Below are positions 18,519 to 26,818 of a DNA stretch of 64,000 bases, piece by piece. The translations under genes and the position numbers were made by a program. Source of the DNA: Actinomyces bowdenii (lineage in GTDB: Bacteria > Actinomycetota > Actinomycetes > Actinomycetales > Actinomycetaceae). The stretch lies in the NCBI RefSeq assembly GCF_017592395.1, contig NZ_JAGFOU010000009.1, positions 41,661-105,660 on the forward strand, in the 5' to 3' direction. Numbering within the stretch: the first letter of the stretch is position 1; every line of letters starts with the position of its first letter. The notes under the pieces were generated by a model. That model ran no database searches, was not told the origin of the DNA, and saw only the letters and a program-made list of their open reading frames with translations.

Positions 18519-18548
18519 GACAGGCGTCTCATGACCCCGGAGGTTCTC

Positions 18549-21500
18549 ATGGCCCATCGACGTGCCGATCGGGGCGCCACCGCCCCGGCCCCCTTCGTCT
18601 CCCGCCACCTGGGCACGGCGGGCCCGGAGATGGCCGCGATCCTCCAGCGCCTCGGCATCCAGGACCGCCCTGGGCGGGCTGAGGCGGCGGACGCGGGGAG
18701 GGCCGGCGGGGCGGGCTCCGAGGCCGGCCTGGAGGCCCTGGCCGCGGCCGTCATCCCCGCGGGCCTGGCGGTGCTGGATCCCCCCGGGCGCGCCCACCCG
18801 GCCAATGCGGGCAGCGGCGGCCTGAGCGAGCCGGAGGCCGTCCAGGCCCTGCGCGGGCTGGCCGCCCTCAACGACCCCCACATCGAGATGATCGGCCAGG
18901 GCTACCACCCCTGCCACACCCCCGCCGTCATCGCCCGCGACATCCTGGGCAACCCGGCCTGGACCACCGCCTACACGCCCTACCAGGCGGAGATCTCCCA
19001 GGGGCGCCTGGAGGCCCAGCTGCTCTTCCAGACCGTCATCAGCGAACTGACCGCCCTGCCGGTGGCCTGCGCCTCCCTGCTCGATGAGGCCACGGCCGTG
19101 GCCGAGGCGGCCATGCTCATGGCCCGGGCCTCGCGCCGTGCGGAGGGCACCGTGGTGCTCGACGCCGGGCTGCACCCCCAGTGCCTCCAGGTGGCCCGGG
19201 CCCGCTGCCGGGCCCTGGGCCTGGACTGCGTGCTCGCCGACGTCGAGCGGATCACCGGCGGCCTGCTGGACTCCCCGGCCGCACCGCCCCTGCTGGGGGC
19301 CGTCCTGGCCCACACCACCACGCGCGGAGCGATCCAGGATCTGGCCGCCGCGGTGGAGGCCGTCCACGAGCGCGGCGGCCTGGTGGCCGTCGACGCCGAC
19401 CCCCTGGCGCTGACGGTGCTCAGCGCCCCCGGGCACATCGGCGCCGATATCGCCGTCGGCTCGGCCCAGCGCCTGGGTGTGCCCCTGCTCTTCGGCGGCC
19501 CCCACCCCGGGTACATGGCCGTCAGCCAGCGCCTCCAGCGCCAGCTGCCCGGGCGCATCGTCGGGGTCTCGCGCGACGCCGAGGGCGCCCCGGCCTACCG
19601 GCTGGCCCTGCAGACCCGCGAGCAGCACATCCGCCGGGAGAGGGCCACCTCCAATATCTGCACCGCCCAGGCCCTGCTGGCGGTGGTGGCGGCCATGTAC
19701 GCCGTCCACCACGGCCCCGAGGGCCTGCGGGCCATCGCCCAGCGGGTCCACGCCCGGGCCGCCCAGATCGCCCTGGGGCTGCAGCGCGCCGGGCTGGAGC
19801 TGGAGCACGAGGACTTCTTCGACACTCTGAGCATCCGCCTGCCGGGCCGGGCCGCCCGGGTCCTGGAGCGGGCCGCGGCGGGCGGGTACAACCTGCGGCT
19901 GCTGGACGCCGACCACCTGGGCCTGTCCACCAATGAGACCACCACCGGGCAGCACGTCGAGGAGCTCCTCGCCCTTCTCACCGGCCAGGACGGCCCGGGA
20001 GCGGGGCGGGCGGAGGGCCGGGCGGTGGGAGCGTCCCCCGATGAGGCCGAGGCGGCCGGGGCCCTGCCCCTTCCCGCGGGCCTGGAGCGCCAGGGGGACT
20101 GCCTGACCCACCCCTCCTTCCACCTCTACCGCTCCGAGGCCGCCCTGGTGCGCTACCTGCGGCGCCTGGCCGACCGCGACCTGGCCCTGGACCGCACGAT
20201 GATCCCCCTGGGCTCGTGCACCCTCAAGCTCAATGCCGCCGCGGAGTCCGCGCTGTGGCTGGAGCCGGCCCTGGCGGGCATCCACCCCTGCGCCCCGGCC
20301 GACCAGACCCGGGGGTGGAGGCTCCTGCTCGCCCAGCTCTCCGAGCGCCTGGCGGGCCTGGCCGGCTATGACCGGATCAGCCTCCAGCCGGCCTCGGGAG
20401 CGCAGGGCGAGCTCACCGGGCTGCTGGCCATCGCCGGCTACCTGGAGTCCATCGGCCAGGGCCGGCGCGACACCTGCCTGGTGCCGGCCTCGGCCCACGG
20501 GACCAACGCGGCCTCCGCGGCGGGGGCCGGGATGCGCGTCGTCGTCGTGGCCACGGCCGCCGACGGCTCCATCGACGTCGACGACCTGCGCGCCACGCTG
20601 GAGGCCAATGAGGGGCGGGTGGCGGCCATCATGCTCACCTACCCCTCCACCCACGGGGTCTTCGAGCCCCAGGTCTCCCAGGTGGCCCGGATGGTGCACG
20701 ACGCCGGGGGCCAGGTCTACATCGACGGAGCCAATCTCAACGCCATGTGCGGGCTCCTGCGCCCCGGCGACCTGGGCGGGGACGTCTCCCACCTCAACCT
20801 GCACAAGACCTTCGCCATCCCCCACGGCGGCGGCGGCCCCGGGGTGGGGCCGGTGGCGGTCAAGGAGCACCTGGCCCCCTTCCTGCCCGCCGGCCCCCGG
20901 GGCAGTGCGCCGGCCGAGCCGGGCGACCCCGACGCCGGGTTCCAGGGAGCGCCCATGGCCGGGGCCCGCTTCGGCTCTGCGGGGGTGATGCCCCTGGCCT
21001 GGTCCTACCTGGCCCTCATGGACGACGCCGATCTGCGCCGGGCCTCCCTGAGCGCGATCGCGCATGCCAACTACATCTCCCGGGAGCTTGAGGACTGCTT
21101 CCCCACCCTGTACACCGGCCCCGGGGGCTGGGTGGCCCACGAGTGCATCCTGGACCTGCGCGGGCTGACCGCCTCCACCGGGGTGAGCGCCGAGGATGTG
21201 GCCAAGCGGCTCATCGACTACGGCATCCACGCCCCGACCCTGGCCTTCCCCGTGGCGGGCACGCTCATGGTCGAGCCCACCGAGTCCGAGCCCAAGGCGG
21301 AGATCGACCGCTTCATCGCCGCCATGCGCTCCATCCGCGCCGAGATCGACCAGGTGGGCTCGGGGCAGATGGCCCTGGAGGACTCGGTGCTGCGCCGCAG
21401 CCCCCACACCCTGGCCCAGGTGGCGGCCGATGAGTGGGAGCGCCCCTACCCCCGCAGTCAGGCGGCCTTCCCCCTGGAGGGCATGCAGCGCGACAAGTAC

Positions 21501-21599
21501 TTCGCCCCGGTGGCCCGTATCGACAACGCCTACGGGGATCGCAACCTGGCCTGCACCTGCCCGCCGCCCCAGGCCTTCGACGACGGCGCCCACACCTGA
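18549..21599 (+). CDS. gcvP: Glycine dehydrogenase (decarboxylating), P-protein
   Basis: The PLP-dependent decarboxylase of the glycine cleavage system, about 1016 residues, in the single-chain form. The N-terminal PFVSRHLG motif opens the protein. The PLP-binding lysine is in NLHKTFAIPHGGGGPG near residue 752. GSCTLKLN and PASGAQGELTGLLAI are also conserved. It releases CO2 from glycine and passes the aminomethyl group to the lipoyl arm of GcvH. I prefer ATG 18549, which has GGAGG 5 nt upstream, over the ATG at 18531. It is first in the gcvP-gcvT-gcvH operon; no lpd (L-protein) is in the window, so that subunit must be shared from elsewhere. Confidence 0.97.
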   Translation: MAHRRADRGATAPAPFVSRHLGTAGPEMAAILQRLGIQDRPGRAEAADAGRAGGAGSEAGLEALAAAVIPAGLAVLDPPGRAHPANAGSGGLSEPEAVQALRGLAALNDPHIEMIGQGYHPCHTPAVIARDILGNPAWTTAYTPYQAEISQGRLEAQLLFQTVISELTALPVACASLLDEATAVAEAAMLMARASRRAEGTVVLDAGLHPQCLQVARARCRALGLDCVLADVERITGGLLDSPAAPPLLGAVLAHTTTRGAIQDLAAAVEAVHERGGLVAVDADPLALTVLSAPGHIGADIAVGSAQRLGVPLLFGGPHPGYMAVSQRLQRQLPGRIVGVSRDAEGAPAYRLALQTREQHIRRERATSNICTAQALLAVVAAMYAVHHGPEGLRAIAQRVHARAAQIALGLQRAGLELEHEDFFDTLSIRLPGRAARVLERAAAGGYNLRLLDADHLGLSTNETTTGQHVEELLALLTGQDGPGAGRAEGRAVGASPDEAEAAGALPLPAGLERQGDCLTHPSFHLYRSEAALVRYLRRLADRDLALDRTMIPLGSCTLKLNAAAESALWLEPALAGIHPCAPADQTRGWRLLLAQLSERLAGLAGYDRISLQPASGAQGELTGLLAIAGYLESIGQGRRDTCLVPASAHGTNAASAAGAGMRVVVVATAADGSIDVDDLRATLEANEGRVAAIMLTYPSTHGVFEPQVSQVARMVHDAGGQVYIDGANLNAMCGLLRPGDLGGDVSHLNLHKTFAIPHGGGGPGVGPVAVKEHLAPFLPAGPRGSAPAEPGDPDAGFQGAPMAGARFGSAGVMPLAWSYLALMDDADLRRASLSAIAHANYISRELEDCFPTLYTGPGGWVAHECILDLRGLTASTGVSAEDVAKRLIDYGIHAPTLAFPVAGTLMVEPTESEPKAEIDRFIAAMRSIRAEIDQVGSGQMALEDSVLRRSPHTLAQVAADEWERPYPRSQAAFPLEGMQRDKYFAPVARIDNAYGDRNLACTCPPPQAFDDGAHT

Positions 21600-21607
21600 G
21601 GAGAGAG

Positions 21608-22885
21608 ATGAGCGACCCAGCCCCGATGAGCCCCGAGCCCCGCCGCACGCCCCTGCACTCCGTCCACCGCGAGCTGGAGGCGGTCTTCACCGACTTCGGT
21701 GGCTGGGAGATGCCCCTGCGCTACGGCTCGGACCTGGCCGAGCACCGGGCGGTGCGCACCAGCGCGGGCCTGTTCGACCTGTCCCATATGGGCGAGGTCA
21801 AGGTCGAGGGCCCGGGCGCCGACCAGGCCCTGGACCACGCCCTGGTGGGCCGCATCTCCGCGGTGGCGGTGGGGCGGGCCCGCTACTCGATGATGGTCAC
21901 CGACCAGGGCGGCATCATCGACGACCTCATCGTCTACCACGTGGGCGATGAGGAGTTCCTCGTGGTGCCCAATGCCGCCAATCGGGAGCAGGTGGCCGCC
22001 GAGCTGGCGGCGCGCTGCGCCGGTTTCGAGGCCGCTGTCTCCGACATCTCCCTGAGCACGGCGCTCCTGGCGGTCCAGGGCCCGCGCGCCGAGGAGGTCC
22101 TGCGGGGCGTGGTGGAGTCGGGCGCCGGGATCCCGGCCGCCCTGAGGCCCGAGCCCGGGCAGTCCCAGGATGAGGACTGCGGGGCCGACGTGCTGTGCGG
22201 GCCGGGGATCCTGGCGCGCCTGCGCTACTACGCGGCCGTGCGCGCAACGGCCGCCGGGCACTCGATCCTGCTGGCCCGCACCGGGTACACCGGGGAGGAC
22301 GGCTTCGAGCTGTTCTGCGGGGCGGAGGACGCCGAGGACCTGTGGCGCGTCATCACCGCCAGCGCCCAGGGGCTGGAGGCGTCCCCGACCGGCGGCTCCC
22401 AGGACGATGGCGGCCTGCCGGTGCTCACCCCCTGCGGGCTGGCCTCACGCGACTCCCTGCGCCTGGAGGCGGGCATGCCCCTGTACGGACACGAGTTGGA
22501 GCGCACCATCACGCCCTTCGATGCCTCCCTGGGCGCCATGGTGGTCCTGGACCGGCCCGGCTTCGTGGGCCGCGCGGCCCTGGAGGAGCGCAAGGAGCGG
22601 GAGGGGCAGGAGGGCACCGAGGTGCTCGTGGCCCTGGAGGGCCAGGGGCGGCGGGCCGCCCGGGCCGGGTGCCCGGTGCTGGACGACTCGGGCAGGCGCC
22701 TGGGCACGGTCACCTCCGGCCTGCTCTCCCCCACCCTGGGCCGCCCCATCGCCCTGGCCCGCCTGGCGCCGCACTCCCCGAAGGAGCCCGCCTGGCCGGT
22801 GGGCACCGAGCTGAGCGTGGAGGTGCGCGGCCGTCTCATGCCCATGAGCGTCGTCGCCGCGCCCTTCTACAGGCGCCCGCGCTGA
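21608..22885 (+). CDS. gcvT: Aminomethyltransferase, T-protein of glycine cleavage
   Basis: Transfers the methylene carbon from aminomethyl-lipoyl-GcvH to tetrahydrofolate, releasing ammonia. The N-terminal FTDFGGWEMPLRYGSDLAEHRAVRTSAGLFDLSHMGE is the hallmark of the family. LLARTGYTGEDGFELF lies mid-protein, and CGLASRDSLRLEAGMPLYGHEL follows, with the folate-site region. The C-terminal barrel ends RPIALARL...RGRLMPMSVVAAPFY. At about 425 residues it is longer than the usual 360-375, with Gly/Asp-rich inserts near 180-200 and 255-275. It starts 8 nt after the gcvP stop behind GAGGAGAGAG and is co-transcribed with it. Confidence 0.96.
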   Translation: MSDPAPMSPEPRRTPLHSVHRELEAVFTDFGGWEMPLRYGSDLAEHRAVRTSAGLFDLSHMGEVKVEGPGADQALDHALVGRISAVAVGRARYSMMVTDQGGIIDDLIVYHVGDEEFLVVPNAANREQVAAELAARCAGFEAAVSDISLSTALLAVQGPRAEEVLRGVVESGAGIPAALRPEPGQSQDEDCGADVLCGPGILARLRYYAAVRATAAGHSILLARTGYTGEDGFELFCGAEDAEDLWRVITASAQGLEASPTGGSQDDGGLPVLTPCGLASRDSLRLEAGMPLYGHELERTITPFDASLGAMVVLDRPGFVGRAALEERKEREGQEGTEVLVALEGQGRRAARAGCPVLDDSGRRLGTVTSGLLSPTLGRPIALARLAPHSPKEPAWPVGTELSVEVRGRLMPMSVVAAPFYRRPR

Positions 22886-22960
22886 CCGGCCCCGATGGGG
22901 CCCGGCCCCGGCCCTCCCATTCCTGGAAGCCCGACTCAACCGACTGGAAGGACACCCGCC

Positions 22961-23353
22961 ATGGCGCGTCAAACCGTTCGACCCGATCTGCGCTACTCCG
23001 AGGAGCACGAGTGGATCGACTCCTCCTCCCCCGCCCGCGTGGGGATCACCGCCGTGGCCGCCGATGCACTGGGCGAGGTGGTCTTCGCCGAGCTGCCCGA
23101 GGCGGGCAGTCAGGTCAGCGCGGGGCAGGCCTGCGGCGAGCTGGAGTCGACCAAGGCCGTCTCGGACCTCTACTCCCCGGTGAACGGCACCGTCGTCGCC
23201 GTCAACGAGGCCCTGGAGGAGGACCCCTCCGTCATCAACACCGACCCCTACGGGGCCGGCTGGCTGTTCACCGTCGAGGTCAGCGGCGAGGGCGAGCTGC
23301 TCAGCGCCGAGGACTACGCCGAGCGCTTCGACGCCGAGGTCCTGGCCGACTGA
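22961..23353 (+). CDS. gcvH: Glycine cleavage system H protein
   Basis: A 130-residue lipoyl carrier. The modified lysine is in ELESTKAVSDLYSPVNG near residue 64. RYSEEHEWI, GEVVFAELPEAG and YGAGWLFTVEV are family-typical. It shuttles the aminomethyl group from GcvP to GcvT and is reoxidised by dihydrolipoyl dehydrogenase. ATG 22961 follows GGAAGGA at a normal distance. It is the last gene of the operon; the 339-bp gap downstream holds palindromic repeats instead of a conventional terminator. Confidence 0.96.
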   Translation: MARQTVRPDLRYSEEHEWIDSSSPARVGITAVAADALGEVVFAELPEAGSQVSAGQACGELESTKAVSDLYSPVNGTVVAVNEALEEDPSVINTDPYGAGWLFTVEVSGEGELLSAEDYAERFDAEVLAD

Positions 23354-23387
23354 GGCGGCTCGCGCAGCTCGCCGGGCCCGCCCGTGC

Positions 23388-23512
23388 TTCGCAGAATCGT
23401 CTGCAGTTCGCAGGGATTGTCAGCAGTTCGGACCCCTGGGAGACCACTATTGTGCAGACATCCCCTGCAATCCGCAGACATGCCCGCGTTCTGCGCACAC
23501 ACCCCACGCCGC
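23388..23512. repeat. Imperfect palindromic repeat after gcvH (GTCTGC/GCAGGG family)
   Basis: Arms around 23398-23421 (GTCTGCAGTTCGCAGGGATTGTC) and 23458-23481, whose reverse complement reads TGTCTGCGGATTGCAGGGG then ATGTC, match at about 18 of 24 positions. GTCTGC or GCAGAC recurs several times across the interval. It sits immediately upstream of the GAAGATGTGCAGC-type element, so the gap after gcvH is almost wholly made of repeats. Confidence 0.5.
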
Positions 23513-23553
23513 CTCCCCATCGGGGCCGGCCTGGAGATGTGCCACCGACCTCC

Positions 23554-23649
23554 GCTGCACATCTTCAGACCCGTCCAAGCCGTCCCCGGCCAGCGCAACC
23601 GCGGAATCACGCGGATCCACCAGCCGGACCATCCTTGAAGATGTGCAGC
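23554..23649. repeat. Palindromic intergenic repeat, copy C (GAAGATGTGCAGC ends)
   Basis: A 96-bp element with perfect 13-bp inverted ends (GCTGCACATCTTC at 23554-23566, complement at 23637-23649). Its core, CGCGGAATCACGCGGATCC, matches the minus-strand core of copy A at 6162-6259. A degenerate half-copy, GGAGATGTGCCACC, lies just upstream at 23533-23546. It separates convergent gcvH and ndh. Confidence 0.8.
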
Positions 23650-23692
23650 ACAGACCGGGCGGCCAACCAGCGCCCGCCACCAGCACCGCCGC

Positions 23693-25201
23693 TCAGGCGC
23701 CCTTACGGCGCTCGGCGATCCTGGCGTCATTCTGGGCCGCCTGGGCGAAGGCCGCCCCCGGCCGGGCCACCGATCCGAAGGACGCCAGGTCACGGCGGAA
23801 GACGACCGCGGCGAACCAGTCCATCATGATGCGCACCTTGCGGTTGACCGTGGGCATCGCATAGACGTGGTAGCCCCGATGAGCGGTCCAGGCGGTGAAT
23901 CCGCGCAGGTTGCGGCCCATGATCCGGGCCACGCCCTTGCCGATGCCCAAGGAGGCCACCGTGCCCAGGTTCTCATGGGCGTAGGCGGTCAGCGCGGGCT
24001 CCTGGTCATCGGGGGCCGTCAGGGTGGCCACGAGGTTGTCGGCCAGGAGCCGGGCCTGGCGCACCGCGTGCTGGGCGGTGGGGGCGCAGGTGGCGCCCTC
24101 CTGGTCGCTGGTGATGTCGGGCACGGCGGCGCAGTCACCGGCCGCCCAGGCCCCGGGGATCACGACGCCGTCGCGCGCGATCTGCAGGGTGGGCAGGGTG
24201 GTCACGCGCCCGCGGGCCTCGATGGGCAGGTCGGAGTCGGCCAGGACCGGTGCGGCCTTGACGCCGGCGGTCCACACGATGGTGTCGGCCTCGAACTCGC
24301 TGCCGTCGGACAGCACCACGTGGCCGTTCTCGCAGGAGTTGAGGAAGGTGTTGAGGCGCACGTCGATGTCGCGCTCGCGCAGCTGCTCCAGGCCATAGCC
24401 GGAGAGCTCCTCGGTCAGCTCGGGCAGGATGCGGCGCGAGCCCTCCACCAGGATGAAGCGCACATCCTCCTGCTCCACCGAGTCGATGGAGGCCACGAAG
24501 GCCCGGGCCATGTCCTCCAGCTCGGCGATGGCTTCCACGCCCGCGAAGCCCCCGCCGACGAAGACGAAGGTCAGCAGGCGCCGACGGCGCTCCTCATCCC
24601 AGGTGGAGGCGGCGTCCTCGATGCGGGAGAGCACGCGGTTGCGCAGGGCCAGGGCCTCCTCGACCTGCTTGAAGCCCAGGGCCTGCTCGGCCAGGCCCGG
24701 GATGGGCAGGGTGCGGGCCTCAGCGCCCAGGGCCACCACCAGGTGGTCGTAGCCGATGGTGTAGGGCTCGGGGGCCTCATGAGTCGACTCGGGCATCGGC
24801 GGGGTGATGGTGATGCGCCGCGAGGCGTGATCGATGCCGGTGACCGATCCGGTGAGGATCGTGCAGCCGTCCAGGGAGCGGCGGTGGGCGGCGATGATGT
24901 GCCGGGGCTGGATGGAGCCGGCCGCCACCTCGGGCAGGAAGGGCTGGTAGGTCATGTAGGGGCGCGGGTCGATGACGGCGATCTCGATCTGGTCGGTGCC
25001 CAGTCGCGCGCGCAGGGCGCGGGCGGTGCAGAAGCCGACGTAGCCGCCGCCGGCGATGACCACGCGCGGGGGACGGTGGCCGCCCTCCCGGGTGGGAAGG
25101 TGGCTGACGGCGGGGCGGGCGGGGCGGTTGGCCAGGGCGAGGGCGGCACCGGCGGTCAGCAGTCCGGCGGCCGACAGCACGAGGGCGGTACGACGACTCA
25201 T
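23693..25201 (-). CDS. ndh: Type II NADH dehydrogenase (NDH-2) with N-terminal membrane segment
   Basis: A flavoprotein of about 502 residues that passes electrons from NADH to quinone without pumping protons. FAD-binding GGGYVGFCTARAL is near 49-61. The NADH-binding FVGGGFAGVEAIAELEDMA is near 215-233, and VIPGAWAAGDCAAVPDITSDQEGATCAPTAQHAVRQA binds FAD and quinone. It begins MSRRTALVLSAAGLLTAGAALALA, a single hydrophobic helix after two arginines, so it may be membrane-anchored or even exported; most NDH-2 proteins lack this. ATG 25201 is chosen because a -10 box ends exactly 6 nt upstream, predicting a leaderless mRNA. The -10 overlaps a palindrome that should be an operator. Alternative GTG start at 25207. 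Confidence 0.9.
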   Translation of the reverse strand: MSRRTALVLSAAGLLTAGAALALANRPARPAVSHLPTREGGHRPPRVVIAGGGYVGFCTARALRARLGTDQIEIAVIDPRPYMTYQPFLPEVAAGSIQPRHIIAAHRRSLDGCTILTGSVTGIDHASRRITITPPMPESTHEAPEPYTIGYDHLVVALGAEARTLPIPGLAEQALGFKQVEEALALRNRVLSRIEDAASTWDEERRRRLLTFVFVGGGFAGVEAIAELEDMARAFVASIDSVEQEDVRFILVEGSRRILPELTEELSGYGLEQLRERDIDVRLNTFLNSCENGHVVLSDGSEFEADTIVWTAGVKAAPVLADSDLPIEARGRVTTLPTLQIARDGVVIPGAWAAGDCAAVPDITSDQEGATCAPTAQHAVRQARLLADNLVATLTAPDDQEPALTAYAHENLGTVASLGIGKGVARIMGRNLRGFTAWTAHRGYHVYAMPTVNRKVRIMMDWFAAVVFRRDLASFGSVARPGAAFAQAAQNDARIAERRKGA

Positions 25202-25207
25202 GCGCAC

Positions 25208-25226
25208 AATCTAAGGGCACCCTTAG
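25208..25226 (-). promoter_or_regulatory. ndh -10 box overlapped by a palindromic operator
   Basis: On the minus strand TAGATT (25208-25213) ends 6 nt before the ATG. It overlaps the palindrome CTAAGGG-CA-CCCTTAG (25211-25226), a 7-bp inverted repeat with 2-bp spacer. A protein bound there would block the promoter. It only loosely resembles DtxR-type sites. Confidence 0.55.
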
Positions 25227-25399
25227 TGATTGCCACAGCCGCGCCCTGGGTCCCCAGTCATGGTTCGCGTCACACCGCCGTCGGAGCGCCGCGCACACCG
25301 GGCCCGACGGCGCCCAGTGGTGCCCCGGATCGCCCACCGCCGCCCGGCAGCACCCAACCGCGCCCGGTGGCGCTCGCCTCCCCGGTCAGGCGCACCGGC

Positions 25400-26620
25400 T
25401 CAGCGCCCGCCCACCGACTCCGCCCAGCTCTCGACGGCCAGGGCAGCGGCGCCCCGGGCCCACTCATCGAACTCGAAGGGGCGCAGCCTCACAGGGGCCG
25501 GGTGGGACATCCAGTGCCGCAGCCGTGAGACCTCCTCGTCGAAGGCCTCGCGGTGGGCCTCGACCACGCCGACGGCCTCCCCCGAGACCACGGTCAGCTC
25601 GGGCTCGACGAAGGCGATGAGGGTGCCGACCAGGACCCCCGCCGCGCGGGCGGCCCGCCTCAGAATGCCCTGGACCTCGCGGTCCTCTCTCAGCGGGGGG
25701 CTCAGGGCCTCCTCCAGGCCGACCTCGCGCCCCAGGGCCGATGCCAGGGCGGCGCAGATGCCGTGGGTCGAGGCCAGGGCCCGGGCGCATCCGGAGTGCC
25801 CCATCTCGCAGCTCGGACCCTCGGCGGCCACGGGCAGATGCCCGACCGAGCCCGCGGCCCCCCGGGCCCCTGAGACCACCTGGCCGCCGACCACGATGCC
25901 GCAGCCGATGCCCGCCCCCAGGGTGACCAGGGCGAAGGGGTCCTTGTCCCGCCCCGCCCCGAACCAGGCCTCGGCATAGGCGAAGGCGCGCACATCATTG
26001 GCCACGGTGCAGGGGATCCCCGTGGCGGCCTCGACCCCGGCGGCCAGGGGGACCTCGCGCCATCCCAGGAAGGCGGCGCGGTTGACGGTGCTGCGGTCCA
26101 CCACCGAGCCGCCCAGGGAGATGCCGATGGCCTCGGGGGGTGCGGGGCGCTGCGAGGCCAGGCGGGTGACGGCCGAGGCGATGAGGGCCACGACACTGGC
26201 CGCGTCGGTGTCCTCCAGGGGCAGGACGTCCTGGGCCAGGACCGTGCCCAGGGGGTCGGTCAGGACCGCGTAGAGCCGGTCAGCGGTGAGCTTGATGCCC
26301 AGGAAGGTGGCGCTTGCGGGGGCCAGCGCCAGCAGCATGGTGGGCCGTCCGGGCCCGTTGCGGACCCGGGCGGGGTGCTCCTCGACCAGGCCCGCCTCGA
26401 GCAGGGGGCGCACCGTGCGGGTCGTCGTCGGCGGGGACAGACCCAGGCGCTCCCCCAGATCGGCCCGGCTCATCGGGCCGTGTGCGACCAGGGCCAGCAG
26501 TGCCCGGGAGCCCAGGCCCCGGGTGCGCCCGGGCACGGGCCGGGCGCCCCGCGTCCCCACCGGGGTCGGTGATGCCGACGGCACTGCGACCGGCGAGCCC
26601 TGTGACAACCCTGCGGGCAC
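25400..26620 (-). CDS. ROK-family transcriptional repressor
   Basis: About 406 residues. A winged helix-turn-helix at about 38-85 (LLALVAHGPMSRADLGERLGLSPPTTTRTVRPLLEAGLVEE) precedes a ROK sugar-kinase-like domain with ISLGGSVVD, NDVRAFAYAEAWFGAG and TLGAGIGCGIVVGG. Such proteins repress sugar operons until a sugar binds. The zinc motif normally GxxCxCGxxGC reads GPSCEMGHSGC here, so one cysteine is replaced by methionine. GTG 26620 is chosen because AGGAGGGAG lies 8 nt upstream; a longer reading to ATG 26758 adds a low-complexity extension across the promoter TACTAT (26728-26733, minus strand). It is divergent from the alpha-galactosidase operon, its probable target. Confidence 0.85.
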   Translation of the reverse strand: MPAGLSQGSPVAVPSASPTPVGTRGARPVPGRTRGLGSRALLALVAHGPMSRADLGERLGLSPPTTTRTVRPLLEAGLVEEHPARVRNGPGRPTMLLALAPASATFLGIKLTADRLYAVLTDPLGTVLAQDVLPLEDTDAASVVALIASAVTRLASQRPAPPEAIGISLGGSVVDRSTVNRAAFLGWREVPLAAGVEAATGIPCTVANDVRAFAYAEAWFGAGRDKDPFALVTLGAGIGCGIVVGGQVVSGARGAAGSVGHLPVAAEGPSCEMGHSGCARALASTHGICAALASALGREVGLEEALSPPLREDREVQGILRRAARAAGVLVGTLIAFVEPELTVVSGEAVGVVEAHREAFDEEVSRLRHWMSHPAPVRLRPFEFDEWARGAAALAVESWAESVGGR

Positions 26621-26739
26621 CGCTTCTCCCTCCTCATGCGCTGGTGGCCCCGCCCCACGCCGGCCAGCGGCCGCGGCGGATGAGCGGGAGCGGCACGGCG
26701 GCGCAGCCGTGCCCTGCGATCCTCCGAATAGTACGGGTC

Positions 26740-26779
26740 TTGCGCCACGCGGATCCATCAGTTATTTTCACTTGACAAG
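26740..26779 (+). promoter_or_regulatory. Promoter and candidate operator of the alpha-galactosidase operon
   Basis: TTGCGC (26740-26745) and TATTTT (26763-26768), 17 bp apart, fit -35 and -10 elements on the plus strand. They predict a start near 26775. The palindrome CTTG-A-CAAG (26771-26779) lies across that start, in the most AT-rich patch of the region, where a repressor such as the divergent ROK protein would act. Confidence 0.5.
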
Positions 26780-26818
26780 AAATGACGGCCCGCCCTGCCG
26801 TTCCCTGGAAGGACAACG

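Noticed and set aside
18352..18548. Glycine riboswitch upstream of gcvP
   Set aside because: The leader after the likely -10 is about 24 nt and no paired glycine aptamer consensus could be recognised in the whole gap.
18381..21593. A 1070-codon open frame on the minus strand opposite gcvP
   Set aside because: It mirrors codon positions of gcvP, is His/Gly/Arg-rich without any recognisable domain, and gcvP is complete. It is a by-product of high GC with few stop codons.
23354..23692. Possible CRISPR-like array because of repeated short motifs after gcvH
   Set aside because: Motifs are inverted and irregularly spaced, cores are not unique spacers of constant size, and no cas genes are near.
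25211..25226. DtxR/IdeR iron box before ndh
   Set aside because: Only the inner TAAGG/CCTTA part resembles the consensus and spacing differs; kept as an unassigned operator.
26620..26758. Longer start (ATG 26758) for the ROK regulator
   Set aside because: No ribosome site, low-complexity extension, and a promoter-like TACTAT lies inside it; GTG 26620 has a strong AGGAGGG site.
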